A DNA stretch of 64,000 nt from Promicromonospora sukumoe 327MFSha3.1 (lineage in GTDB: Bacteria > Actinomycetota > Actinomycetes > Actinomycetales > Cellulomonadaceae): the NCBI RefSeq assembly GCF_000385135.1, contig NZ_ARQM01000011.1, forward strand, positions 868,001 through 932,000. The letters are read 5' to 3'. Below, piece by piece: positions 41,312 through 49,705 of the stretch (within the stretch, counting starts at the first letter, position 1; every line of letters starts with the position of its first letter). Made by a program: the position numbers and the translations under genes. The notes under the pieces are model-generated. The model was not told where the DNA came from. It ran no database searches and worked only from the letters and a program-made list of their open reading frames with translations.

Positions 41312-43795
41312 ATGACCAGCGACGTCGAGGTGAACACCAGCCGTCGCGCCGGGGTGCCCCGCACCCGGCGTCCGGACCGCGAGGCCGGGCAGGCGCTCAC
41401 CGAGTACGTCGCGGTCATCGGCCTGCTCCTGCTGATCGTCGGCATGGTGTTCGCCGCGGCCACCCCGGTGGCCGCGGACATCGGCGAGCAGTGGTTGTGC
41501 GCCGTCGACCCCATCGTCAAGGAGGAGGGCGCGGACAACTGCGTCGACGACGACGGCGGTCCGGGGGAGCCCGGCGACTCCCCGAGCCCCGGGGACGACT
41601 ACAGCCCGCCGTCGGGCGACTGCGAGGAGGACGTCACCTTCGACTTCGTGGACAAGCCCGACTCCCAGTGGGACACCGCCGTCGTGCAGATCGACTGCGT
41701 CTGGTACCCGGGCCCGACCATCTGCTTCTCGGCGAACATGCCGGACGGGCACCTGGACCGCGACACCGATGACCAGGTGTACCTGGAGAGCGAGATCCAG
41801 GACTTCGTCGACTGCGTGCTCGACGGCCGGGGCGAGCCGAAGGACGACCCGAACGACGAGTCGTGCGTCAACACGATGCCGACCAGCGAGGAGTTCGACG
41901 AGGACGCCCCGCCGAAGGTGCAGGTGGGCTGCCGCGAGTACCCGGTGCCGAAGGGCTGCGAGGCCGAGTGGGCGGCGTACGAGGACGCCGAGCCCGGCAA
42001 GGAGCGGGCCGCGCGGTCGGGAGAGCTGGCCAACTGCATCACCGAGAAGTACAAGTCGATGGAGCCGACCTGCGTGGTCCAGGCCACCGGGCACGTGGAC
42101 AGCTCGGAGATCCAGTTCCTGTTCTTCCGCTGGGGCGACAGCAACGGCACGCTCATCGAGAAGCTGGGCGACGGGCGCATCCGCATCCACATCCTGACCG
42201 GGGTCGAGATGGGCGCCGGCGTGAGCGGCAGCGACGTGGGCGGCTCGCCGGTCAGCTTCGACATCGCCGGCATCACCGGGTACGGGACCGACAAGACGTA
42301 CGAGTTCACGGACATGCAGAAGGCCCAGGACTGGATCAACTGGTACAAGAGGTACGACCTGGCCAAGTCCATCGTCTACAGCGGTGGCGGCCGCAACTGC
42401 CCGCCGAACATGAGCTACTGCCCGCCGCCGCCCGACCACATGCCTGACGTCGGCGACGTGCAGGACCTCCAGGACGAGGAGCCCGAGCACCACGAGCTGG
42501 CCGAGGCCGACAGCGACATCAAGAAGGTGAAGCTCAAGGGCGGGCTCAGCCTGACCGGCAAGAACGGGCCGTTCTCCCTGACGGGCAGCGTCGAGGGCGG
42601 CTACGAGGGCGAGGTCCAGGTCGAGGACCGGCGCTGGTCCGACGGCAGCCGCACGGCCACGTACACGTCGTCCGACATCGGCGGGTTCCTGATCGGGGCC
42701 TCGCTGGGCGGCAAGAAGCCGTTCACCAAGGACAAGGACGGCAAGGAGACCAGCTCCGGCTCGGGCGCCGGCTCGGGCTCGGTGGGCATGGAGTGGAAGG
42801 GCACCACCAGCACCACGGCGGCCTGGGACAAGGAGGGCAAGCTCTCCAAGCTGATCATCTCGATGGACGAGCAGGTGATGCGCACCCTGGCCAAGGCCGG
42901 CATCGACCTGTCCGTGGCGCTGCCGTACGGCTTCGCGGTGAACGGCGGCTACAGCAGCTCCGAGGAGGAGGGCACCATCTCCAAGCGCGAGCTGATCATC
43001 GACTTCAACCAGTACCCGGAGCTGCGCGAGAAGCTCGGGCCCAAGATCGACGAGGCCTTCCCCCGCGACAAGGAGGGCAACCTCATCAAGGACGACGTCG
43101 AGATCGACGGGCAGGACGAGGAGGGCGGCGAGCTGTTCGAGGCCGCCGAGGACTACGCCAACGTGCGCGAGCTGACCTACGACGCGACCCGCTCGACCGA
43201 GGGCGGCAGCGGCGGCCTGACGTGGCAGGGGCTCGACCTGTTCAAGGTGTCGTTCACCTCGGTGGACGAGGAGCAGATCCTGTCGGAGTCGTCGTTCGAG
43301 GTGACCGACGTGGACGGCAACAAGCAGAAGGTCTCGCCGGCCCCGCAGTGCAAGGCCAAGGACTTCGAGCAGCCGCCCGCCTACTACAGCGACGACTTCT
43401 CGGACCCGCCCACACAGATCGGGCAGCAGAGCCACGACATCGGCACCGAGTACGTGGACAACAAGTCGCCCAAGTTCACCGAGGGCACCTACCCGGGCAC
43501 GGACTACGACGGCGACGTGCCCGGCGACCGGGCCGAGCGGGTGCACTCGCTGCTGGACGAGTACTCCGCGGCCTTCCCGGACAAGAACATCCTGGTGGTC
43601 AAGGACTTCGGCAACTTCAACTTCAGCGGCCTGTTCGGGTTCGTGCACCTGGCCACCGTCGACGGGATGGACGTCATCGGGATCAACCAGGGCACGGTGA
43701 AGAACAAGGGCGACGGCGGCTGGATCAACTGGGGGTTCACGGGCAACTACGACTACGACCCGGACACCAAGACCGTGAAGTTCAAGCAGCCGTGA
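41312..43795 (+). CDS. Giant prepilin-like secreted protein, long paralogue
   Basis: This 827-residue protein is not a family I recognise. It starts with a basic stretch and a class III prepilin signal, EAG/QALTE with Glu at +5 after G26, and a hydrophobic helix at about 32-56 (YVAVIGLLLLIVGMVFAAA). A Gly/Pro/Asp-rich linker follows, then a very large ectodomain rich in Lys/Asp/Glu with 14 cysteines. Repeated beta-like signatures occur around YTSSDIGGFLIGASLGGKKPF. The last roughly 125 residues (HSLLDEYSAAFPDKNILVV, GDGGWINWGFTGNYDYD) are absent from the paralogue. All 14 cysteines are conserved in that paralogue. Context is the Tad pilus locus, so surface display after prepilin-peptidase processing is inferred. 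Confidence 0.8.
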   Translation: MTSDVEVNTSRRAGVPRTRRPDREAGQALTEYVAVIGLLLLIVGMVFAAATPVAADIGEQWLCAVDPIVKEEGADNCVDDDGGPGEPGDSPSPGDDYSPPSGDCEEDVTFDFVDKPDSQWDTAVVQIDCVWYPGPTICFSANMPDGHLDRDTDDQVYLESEIQDFVDCVLDGRGEPKDDPNDESCVNTMPTSEEFDEDAPPKVQVGCREYPVPKGCEAEWAAYEDAEPGKERAARSGELANCITEKYKSMEPTCVVQATGHVDSSEIQFLFFRWGDSNGTLIEKLGDGRIRIHILTGVEMGAGVSGSDVGGSPVSFDIAGITGYGTDKTYEFTDMQKAQDWINWYKRYDLAKSIVYSGGGRNCPPNMSYCPPPPDHMPDVGDVQDLQDEEPEHHELAEADSDIKKVKLKGGLSLTGKNGPFSLTGSVEGGYEGEVQVEDRRWSDGSRTATYTSSDIGGFLIGASLGGKKPFTKDKDGKETSSGSGAGSGSVGMEWKGTTSTTAAWDKEGKLSKLIISMDEQVMRTLAKAGIDLSVALPYGFAVNGGYSSSEEEGTISKRELIIDFNQYPELREKLGPKIDEAFPRDKEGNLIKDDVEIDGQDEEGGELFEAAEDYANVRELTYDATRSTEGGSGGLTWQGLDLFKVSFTSVDEEQILSESSFEVTDVDGNKQKVSPAPQCKAKDFEQPPAYYSDDFSDPPTQIGQQSHDIGTEYVDNKSPKFTEGTYPGTDYDGDVPGDRAERVHSLLDEYSAAFPDKNILVVKDFGNFNFSGLFGFVHLATVDGMDVIGINQGTVKNKGDGGWINWGFTGNYDYDPDTKTVKFKQP

Positions 43796-43823
43796 GCGCG
43801 CGGGTGAAACCTTCCCGGGCTCT

Positions 43824-43858
43824 GGGCCCGTGGCCCCACCGCGTGGTGCCGCGGGCCC
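43824..43858 (+). terminator. GC-rich hairpin between the two prepilin-like paralogues
   Basis: GGGCCCG (43824-43830) pairs with CGGGCCC (43852-43858), with inner CCAC/GTGG pairing. There is no T tract. The rest of the 150-base gap shows no gene; the TTTTC before the next ATG is its only AT-rich part. Confidence 0.35.
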
Positions 43859-43945
43859 ATGACCTGCGGTTTCGGCGCGGATCTGTACGCCGACGGGACG
43901 TTTCCCGGACAGTTCGAGTTCACGCTCCCGTCCTAGTTTTCGAGC

Positions 43946-46042
43946 ATGACCAGACGAGATCGCGAGGCGGGACAGGCGCTCACCGAGTACGTCGCGGTCA
44001 TCGGTCTGCTGTTGCTGGTGGTCGGCATCGTGTTCGCCGCGGCGACGCCGGTGGCGGCCGACGTGAGCGAGCAGTGGCTGTGCGCCGTCGACCCGATCGT
44101 CAAGGAGGAGGGCGTCGACAGCTGCGGCGACCCCGGCTCCCCGGGGGACCCCGGTGACCCCGGCGACGACGAGTCCCCGGGGGACGAGTACAGCCCGCCC
44201 ACGGGCGACTGCGAGGACGACGTGACGTTCGACTTCGTGGACAAGCCCGACTCCCAGTGGGACACCGCCGTCGTGCAGATCGACTGCGTCTGGTACCCCG
44301 GCCCGACCATCTGCTTCTCCGTCAACATGCCCGAGGGGCACCTGGACCGCCCCCGGGACGAGCGGGTCTACCGCGAGGACGAGATCCAGGACTTCGTGGA
44401 CTGCGTGCTCGACGGCCGGGGCGAGCCGAAGGACGACCCGAACGACGAGTCGTGCGTCGCCACGCTGCCCACGAGCGAGGAGTTCGACGAGGACGCCCCG
44501 CCGAAGGTGCAGGTGGGCTGCCGCGAGCTGCCGGTGCCCAAGGGGTGCGAGGCCGAGTGGGCGGCCTACGAGGACGCCGAGCCCGGCAAGGAGCGCGCCG
44601 CACGGGCGGGCGAACTGGCCAACTGCGTCACCGAGAAGTACACCTCCATGGAGCCGCCGTGCGTCGTGGAGGCCACGGGGCACGTGGACAGCACCAACAT
44701 CCAGTTCCTGTTCTTCCGCTGGGGCGACAGCAACGGCACGCTCATCGAGAAGCTGGGCGACGGGCGCATCCGCATCCACATCCTCAAGGGCGTGGAGTTC
44801 GGCGTGGGTGCCAGCGGCAGCGACGTGGGCGGTACGCCCATCGCCTTCGACATCGCGGGCATCACCGGCTACGCCGAGGACTACACCTACGAGTTCACGG
44901 ACATGCAGAAGGCCCAGGACTGGATCAACTGGTACAAGAAGTACTCCCTGTCCGCGGAGATCGTGGCCTCCCCGCCGACGCACTGCCCGCCGCCGCACCT
45001 GAGCTCCTACTGCCCGCCGCCCCCGGACCACATGCCCGACGTCGGCGACGTGATGGACCTCCAGGACGAGGAGCCCGACCACCACCTGGTCGCCACCTCC
45101 ACGAGCGACGTCAAGAAGGTCAAGCTCAAGGGCGGCCTGAAGTGGGGCAAGGGCGTGGGCCCCGTCGAGCTCAAGGGCATCGTCGAGGGCGGCTACGAGG
45201 GCGAGATCCAGGTCGAGGACCGGCAGTGGTCGGACGGCTCGATGACGGCCACCTACACGTCGTCCGACATCGGTGGGTTCCTCATCGGGGCCGAGCTGTC
45301 CGGCAAGCAGCCCTTCACCAAGAAGAACGACAAGGAGACCAGCTCCGGCAAGGGCAAGGGCAAGGGGCAGGTCGGCATGGAGTGGAAGGGCACCACCAGC
45401 ACCTCGGTGGTCTGGAACAAGGACGGCGAGCTCTCCCGGCTCACGATCGCCATGGACGACCAGGTGATGAAGACGCTGTACAAGGCCGGCATCGACCTCG
45501 ACGTGGTGCTGCCGTACGGCTTCAAGGTGACGGGCGGGTACAGCAAGTCGGAGGAGGAGGGCACGCTCTCCAGGACCGAGCTCATCATCGACTTCAACCA
45601 GTACCCGGAGCTGCGCGAGAAGCTCGGCCCGAAGATCGACGAGATCTTCCCGCGCAACGACGACGGCACCCTGAAGAAGGGCGACGTCGAGATCAACGGC
45701 GAGGACGAGGAGGGCGGCGAGCTCTACGAGGCCGCCGAGGACTACGCCAACGTGCGCGAGCTCAAGTACGACATGGACAAGGTCACCGAGGGCGGCGGGT
45801 ACGGCCTGAAGTGGGAGGGCCTGGACCTGTTCAAGGTCGACTTCACCTCGGTCGACGAGAACCGCACCCTGTCCGAGTCGTCCTTCGAGGTGACCGACGT
45901 GGACGGCAACAAGCAGACGACGTCGCCGGCGCCGCAGTGCCGGGCCAAGGACTTCGAGGCGCCCGACGACTACTACACGACCGAGTTCTCCGCCCCGCCG
46001 ACCCCGACGTTCAGCGGCGGCAAGAGCTTCGGCAACCCATGA
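43946..46042 (+). CDS. Giant prepilin-like secreted protein, short paralogue
   Basis: The 698-residue product is a tandem paralogue of the preceding gene. It has the prepilin site EAG/QALTE (after G9, Glu at +5), the same hydrophobic helix and linker, the same 14 cysteines and the same domain order. It ends after the shared region with TPTFSGGKSFGNP and so lacks the long paralogue's C-terminal module. Parts of the DNA are almost identical to the first copy (for example 44231-44319 against 41642-41730), indicating recent duplication or gene conversion. It is convergent with DUF192, with 7 bases between stops. Function unknown. Confidence 0.8.
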   Translation: MTRRDREAGQALTEYVAVIGLLLLVVGIVFAAATPVAADVSEQWLCAVDPIVKEEGVDSCGDPGSPGDPGDPGDDESPGDEYSPPTGDCEDDVTFDFVDKPDSQWDTAVVQIDCVWYPGPTICFSVNMPEGHLDRPRDERVYREDEIQDFVDCVLDGRGEPKDDPNDESCVATLPTSEEFDEDAPPKVQVGCRELPVPKGCEAEWAAYEDAEPGKERAARAGELANCVTEKYTSMEPPCVVEATGHVDSTNIQFLFFRWGDSNGTLIEKLGDGRIRIHILKGVEFGVGASGSDVGGTPIAFDIAGITGYAEDYTYEFTDMQKAQDWINWYKKYSLSAEIVASPPTHCPPPHLSSYCPPPPDHMPDVGDVMDLQDEEPDHHLVATSTSDVKKVKLKGGLKWGKGVGPVELKGIVEGGYEGEIQVEDRQWSDGSMTATYTSSDIGGFLIGAELSGKQPFTKKNDKETSSGKGKGKGQVGMEWKGTTSTSVVWNKDGELSRLTIAMDDQVMKTLYKAGIDLDVVLPYGFKVTGGYSKSEEEGTLSRTELIIDFNQYPELREKLGPKIDEIFPRNDDGTLKKGDVEINGEDEEGGELYEAAEDYANVRELKYDMDKVTEGGGYGLKWEGLDLFKVDFTSVDENRTLSESSFEVTDVDGNKQTTSPAPQCRAKDFEAPDDYYTTEFSAPPTPTFSGGKSFGNP

Positions 46043-46049
46043 GCACCCG

Positions 46050-46397
46050 CTACGCCTGCGCCCGGGCCGCCAGGGCGACCCGGCTGCCCGGCCGCAGGCC
46101 CCAGCGCTCGAAGCTCCCGGTGGGCGCCTCGAGCACCTGGGTCACGCCCTTGCGGGGGCGGGTCACGGCCCACGGGCGCAGCACCTGGGCGTGCACCACC
46201 TCGCCGTCCGCCGAGAGCAGGGCGACGTCGAGCGGCACGCGCATCCACGCCCCGTGCACCGACGAGCACGGGGAGAGCAGCAGGGCCTCGGGCAGCACGC
46301 GCCGGAACAGCAGGCCGCGGGCGCGGGTCAGGGCGGTGTCGGCGACCTCGACGGCGGCCACGGGCCGGTCGTCCACCAGGAGCTGGATCGAGTTCAC
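46050..46397 (-). CDS. DUF192 family protein
   Basis: The 115-residue protein matches DUF192: ADTALTRARGLLFRRVLPEALLLSPCSSVHGAWMRVPLDVALL and VTQVLEAPTGSFERWGLRPGSRV. The family is small, often exported in Gram-negatives, and frequently encoded beside Tad pilus genes in actinobacteria. GTG 46397 gives VNSIQLLVDD as the N terminus without a signal peptide. Divergent from the Tad operon. Function unknown. Confidence 0.88.
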   Translation of the reverse strand: MNSIQLLVDDRPVAAVEVADTALTRARGLLFRRVLPEALLLSPCSSVHGAWMRVPLDVALLSADGEVVHAQVLRPWAVTRPRKGVTQVLEAPTGSFERWGLRPGSRVALAARAQA

Positions 46398-46413
46398 GAG
46401 CAGGAGCGTAGCG

Positions 46414-46486
46414 CGCTCATATGAGCGTCCACATACGGGAAAACGCTCAGAAGTGAAATTCATCCGTCCCAGATATATACGTATAT
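46414..46486. promoter_or_regulatory. AT-rich divergent control region of the Tad operon
   Basis: This low-GC stretch between DUF192 and the Tad genes contains two perfect palindromes, CGCTCATATGAGCG (46414-46427) and ATATACGTATAT (46475-46486). ATATGAGC occurs in the first and again directly after the second. Promoters and regulator sites for both directions are expected here but I cannot place a start site. Confidence 0.5.
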
Positions 46487-46559
46487 GAGCAAAATCAGTA
46501 CAGTCCGTGATGCACCCGTGGTTGTCAGCGGGTGCTTGTGTCGATGGTGAGGGGGCACC

Positions 46560-47375
46560 GTGCAGGTCATCGCGATCGGCGGTCCGGGGGGAACGCACCG
46601 GGGGGTCGGCCGGGCGGAGCGCACGCTGGGGGACGTCGTGGAGGCCGTCGCCCGGCTCTCCGCGGACGACGTGGTGCTGGCCACCCGTGACGACGCCGCC
46701 CGGCGGGTGGCCCGCTCCGCCCGCCTGGTGCTCGGCCCCGAACGGCTCGGCGTGCTGCACGTCGAGGCTCCCGTCACCGCGTGGGCGGTCATGCTGGCGG
46801 GGCTCGCCTCGCCGGGGCTGACGGCGTCGTCCGCCAGGGTGGTGGCCGACGAGGTGCTCTCGCGGACCAGCACGCGGGTGCTGCTGTCCAGCGTGGCCGC
46901 GCTGCACCGCCCCACACCGACGTTCCGCCAGCACGCGGGCAGCTACCTGCCGCGCACGGCGTTCGTGGTGGACCCGGGGCGCGGCTCGGAGCCCGGCTCC
47001 GTGCGCCGCTTCCGGGGCAACCTCGGGGTGCCCGACGGCGGTGCGCTGCTCGTCGCGGCGCGGTCCGCGCGGCCCGTCGTGCCGGACGAGGCCGGCGACC
47101 TGCTGCCCCGGGAGCCCGACACCGAGCTGACCGGCGCCGAGGCGGGCTGGTCCGCCAGGCGGTGGCTGGAGGTGTCGACCATCGCCGGCTCGCTGGAGAC
47201 GGCCGTCGCGAGCGCGCTCGCCCGGTCCTATCTCTGGGGCGCCTGCGACACGTGCGGCCGGGCCGTGGCCCAGAGCTGCATCTTCTGCGACATCGCGGAG
47301 CGTCGTGCCCGCGCCGAGACCAGGGCCGGCGCGCAGACCGGCCCGCAGACCGAGACACAGGGAGTGATCAGTTGA
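46560..47375 (+). CDS. Tad-locus protein of unknown function with C-terminal zinc ribbon
   Basis: This 271-residue protein is not recognised. The N-terminal 150 residues are alpha/beta with no nucleotide-binding loop (VIAIGGPGGTHRGVG, then VVLATRDDAARRVARSARL). GWSARRWLEVSTIAGSLETAVASALARSYLWG precedes a four-cysteine zinc-ribbon-like motif, CDTCGRAVAQSCIFC, near residue 240. No signal peptide or transmembrane segment is evident, so it is probably cytoplasmic. It is the first gene of the Tad assembly operon; its stop overlaps the cpaB TTG start. GTG 46560 is taken as start; no strong SD confirms it. Confidence 0.65.
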   Translation: MQVIAIGGPGGTHRGVGRAERTLGDVVEAVARLSADDVVLATRDDAARRVARSARLVLGPERLGVLHVEAPVTAWAVMLAGLASPGLTASSARVVADEVLSRTSTRVLLSSVAALHRPTPTFRQHAGSYLPRTAFVVDPGRGSEPGSVRRFRGNLGVPDGGALLVAARSARPVVPDEAGDLLPREPDTELTGAEAGWSARRWLEVSTIAGSLETAVASALARSYLWGACDTCGRAVAQSCIFCDIAERRARAETRAGAQTGPQTETQGVIS

Positions 47376-48076
47376 ACCCGCGTCAGCGCCGGGGAGTGTT
47401 CTTCCTCGTCGTCACCTCGATCCTGGCGGTCGCCGTGTTCGTCGGCGTCCTCTACTACGTGCGCACCGTGAGCTCGCAGGTGGGGCCCATGGTCACCGTG
47501 CTCCAGCTCAACCGGTCGGTCGACGCCCTGGAGCCCGTCGACGAGGACATGCTGGACCGCGTCCGGGTGCCGGAGCGCTGGGTACCGGACACCGCGGTGC
47601 GCAGCGCCGACGACGCCGACGGCCTCGTGGCGGCCACCTCGTTCGAGGCGGGCTCGCTGCTGCAGTCCGGGATGCTCGTCGAGCGGCCGGGCGTGCAGCC
47701 GGGGTTCCGCGAGGTCGCGATCATCGTGGACGCCGAGACCGGCGTGGCCGGCAAGGTCGAGCCCGGCGACCACGTGGACATCATCGCCACGATGGAGGGC
47801 GCCAAGGACGAGAAGCCGGTCTCGCGGGTCTGGGTGTCCAACGTGCTGGTCCTGGAGGTCGGCATCCCGCGCACCGTCGAGGCCTCGGACAGCCTGGAGA
47901 TGCGCAGCGGGCTGCCGGTGACGTTCGCGCTGAGCACCGAGGACGCGCTGACCCTGGCCTACGTCGAGTCCTTCTCCGTGAAGATGCGCCTGGCCCTGCG
48001 CGGCGCGGGCGACGAGGACATGCTCCCCGAGCAGCAGCGCGTGTACGACGGCGCGATCCCGAAGTCGGAGGGCTGA
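47372..48076 (+). CDS. cpaB: CpaB/RcpC-type Flp pilus assembly protein
   Basis: The 234-residue protein has an N-terminal membrane anchor (VFFLVVTSILAVAVFVGVLYYV), a SAF-like segment (VDEDMLDRVRVPERWVPDTAV, then GLVAATSFEAGSLL) and a RcpC region (VAIIVDAETGVAGKVEPGDHVDIIATM). CpaB/RcpC is a periplasmic/cell-wall component of Tad pili. The start is TTG 47372, overlapping the upstream stop (TTGA), with AGGGAG seven bases before it. Other starts would not preserve the N-terminal anchor. Confidence 0.85.
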   Translation: MNPRQRRGVFFLVVTSILAVAVFVGVLYYVRTVSSQVGPMVTVLQLNRSVDALEPVDEDMLDRVRVPERWVPDTAVRSADDADGLVAATSFEAGSLLQSGMLVERPGVQPGFREVAIIVDAETGVAGKVEPGDHVDIIATMEGAKDEKPVSRVWVSNVLVLEVGIPRTVEASDSLEMRSGLPVTFALSTEDALTLAYVESFSVKMRLALRGAGDEDMLPEQQRVYDGAIPKSEG

Positions 48077-48078
48077 GC

Positions 48079-49704
48079 ATGGTCACCAAGGTGCTGCTCG
48101 CCACGCCGGCGCACGAGGTCCGGGACCACCTGGGCCACATCTTCGCGGAGTCCGACGGGTTCGAGCTCGCGGCCGCGGTGTCCGACGGCGCGGGCGTGCT
48201 CACGGCGCTCGACCGGCAGCCGGACATCGAGATCGTGGTGGTGGACGAGGCCGCCGACGACGGGCACGGGCACGCCGTTGCCCGCAGCGTCGGCCTGGCC
48301 ACCCCGCTGACCGGCATCGTCATGGTCGTCGACGCGCACGGACCCGCCGAGATGAGCCGGGCGATGGGCGCCGCGATGGAGGTCGGCGCGCGGTCGGTGA
48401 TCGCCCGGAACGCGGGCCTGGAGGAGGTGCTGACCCGGCTGGAGGCGGTGGCCTCCTGGTCGGCGATGGCGCGGGCCTCGATCGCCGCGGAGCGCAACGG
48501 CGGCCGCAGCGGCCAGGTCGTCGCGATCGCCGGGGCCAAGGGCGGCGTCGGGACCTCGGTGCTGTCCCTGCTCCTGGCGCGCGCCGGGCGCACGAACGAC
48601 ACCCTCCTGGTCGACCTGGACCTCGGGGCCGGTGACCTCACCGCCTACACCGGGGTGCGCACCCGCCGCTCGGTGGTGGACCTGGCCGCGGTCGAGGGCG
48701 AGGTCACCGGGCGGATGCTGCGCGAGACCACCTACGAGGTGCCCGGCGGCCTGCGGCTGCTGCCCGCCCCCGCCGAGGGCGAGCGGGCCGAGGCGATGAC
48801 GCCGGCCGCCGTCCGGTCGATCGTGAGCGCCCTGCGGTTCGAGTCCGGCCTGGCCGTGATCGACGTCGGCGCCCACCTGGACGAGCCACGGGCCACGGCC
48901 CTGGAGTTCGCGGACCGCGTGCTGCTGGTGACCACCCCGGACCTGCCGTCCCTGCGCGCCGCGCGCCGCAGCCTGGCGCAGTGGGACCGGCTGGCCGTGC
49001 GGCGCCCGGCGACGGTCGAGCTGGTGCTCAACCGGCGCACCCCGCGCGACGAGGTGACGCCCGCCCTGGTGGAGCGCATCGTGGAGCGGCCCATCGCCTT
49101 CACGGTGCCCGACGGCGGCACCGCGTTCGCCGGCGCGGTCAACACGGCCACGCTCCTGGAGACGCCCACGCCGGTGCACACCGCCGTGGCGGAGGTCGGC
49201 GTCGCGGCGATCCAGCCCCAGGCGGCCGCCGCGCGCGAGGGCACGCCCGACGGGCCCACCGAGGTCGAGTCGCTGGTCGCGGGCACGGGGCGGCGGGCGG
49301 GCAGGCGGCCGGGGCGGCGCAAGGGCGCCGACCCCGAGGCCGGCCAGGCCACCGCCGAGCTGCCCGTGGTCATCCTCATGGTGCTCATGGTGGTGCTGCT
49401 GTGCGTGCAGGGCATCGGGTGGGCCTCCGGCCTGCTCGCGGCGCGGGCCGCCGCGCAGGAGGGGGCCCGCACGGTCGGCGTCCTCGGGTACTACGACGCG
49501 CTGGGCCAGCCCCGCGACGACGTCGTCGACCAGGTGCGCGACGACGTGCGCGAGCAGCTCCCGGGCCCGTACCGCGCCGCCGTCGGCGACTCCGACATCG
49601 AGGTGTCGCCGCAGGAGGTCAGCGTGCGCGTGACCGTCTCGACGATCCTGCCGGGCGTGGACCTGTCCGCGTCGTCGTCGGCCGCCGTCTACCGGGAGGG
49701 CTGA
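48079..49704 (+). CDS. tadZ: TadZ/CpaE-like ATPase fused to a TadE-like pseudopilin
   Basis: The 541-residue protein has a receiver-like N-terminal domain (about 1-125) and a MinD/ParA-type ATPase domain with a deviant Walker A, AKGGVGTSVLS (K154), plus LLVDLDLGAGDLTAYTG. A basic linker (RRAGRRPGRRKG) then leads to a class III prepilin site EAG/QATAE (G422/Q423), a hydrophobic helix and a TadE-like periplasmic segment (AAQEGARTVGVLGYYDALGQ). TadZ positions the Tad machine in the cytosol, whereas TadE is an exported minor pseudopilin; their fusion is unusual. Prepilin peptidase cleavage could separate the halves. The frame is continuous without a stop. Confidence 0.85.
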   Translation: MVTKVLLATPAHEVRDHLGHIFAESDGFELAAAVSDGAGVLTALDRQPDIEIVVVDEAADDGHGHAVARSVGLATPLTGIVMVVDAHGPAEMSRAMGAAMEVGARSVIARNAGLEEVLTRLEAVASWSAMARASIAAERNGGRSGQVVAIAGAKGGVGTSVLSLLLARAGRTNDTLLVDLDLGAGDLTAYTGVRTRRSVVDLAAVEGEVTGRMLRETTYEVPGGLRLLPAPAEGERAEAMTPAAVRSIVSALRFESGLAVIDVGAHLDEPRATALEFADRVLLVTTPDLPSLRAARRSLAQWDRLAVRRPATVELVLNRRTPRDEVTPALVERIVERPIAFTVPDGGTAFAGAVNTATLLETPTPVHTAVAEVGVAAIQPQAAAAREGTPDGPTEVESLVAGTGRRAGRRPGRRKGADPEAGQATAELPVVILMVLMVVLLCVQGIGWASGLLAARAAAQEGARTVGVLGYYDALGQPRDDVVDQVRDDVREQLPGPYRAAVGDSDIEVSPQEVSVRVTVSTILPGVDLSASSSAAVYREG

Positions 49705-49705
49705 G

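Noticed and set aside
43796-43945. Possible small immunity gene after the long prepilin-like paralogue
   Set aside because: No open frame with start and SD fits in the 150 bases; the space holds a hairpin only.
41183-45085. A 1300-codon minus-strand frame over the giant prepilin-like genes
   Set aside because: It mirrors the codon bias of the plus-strand genes, spans two genes and their gap, and shows no domain or start signal.
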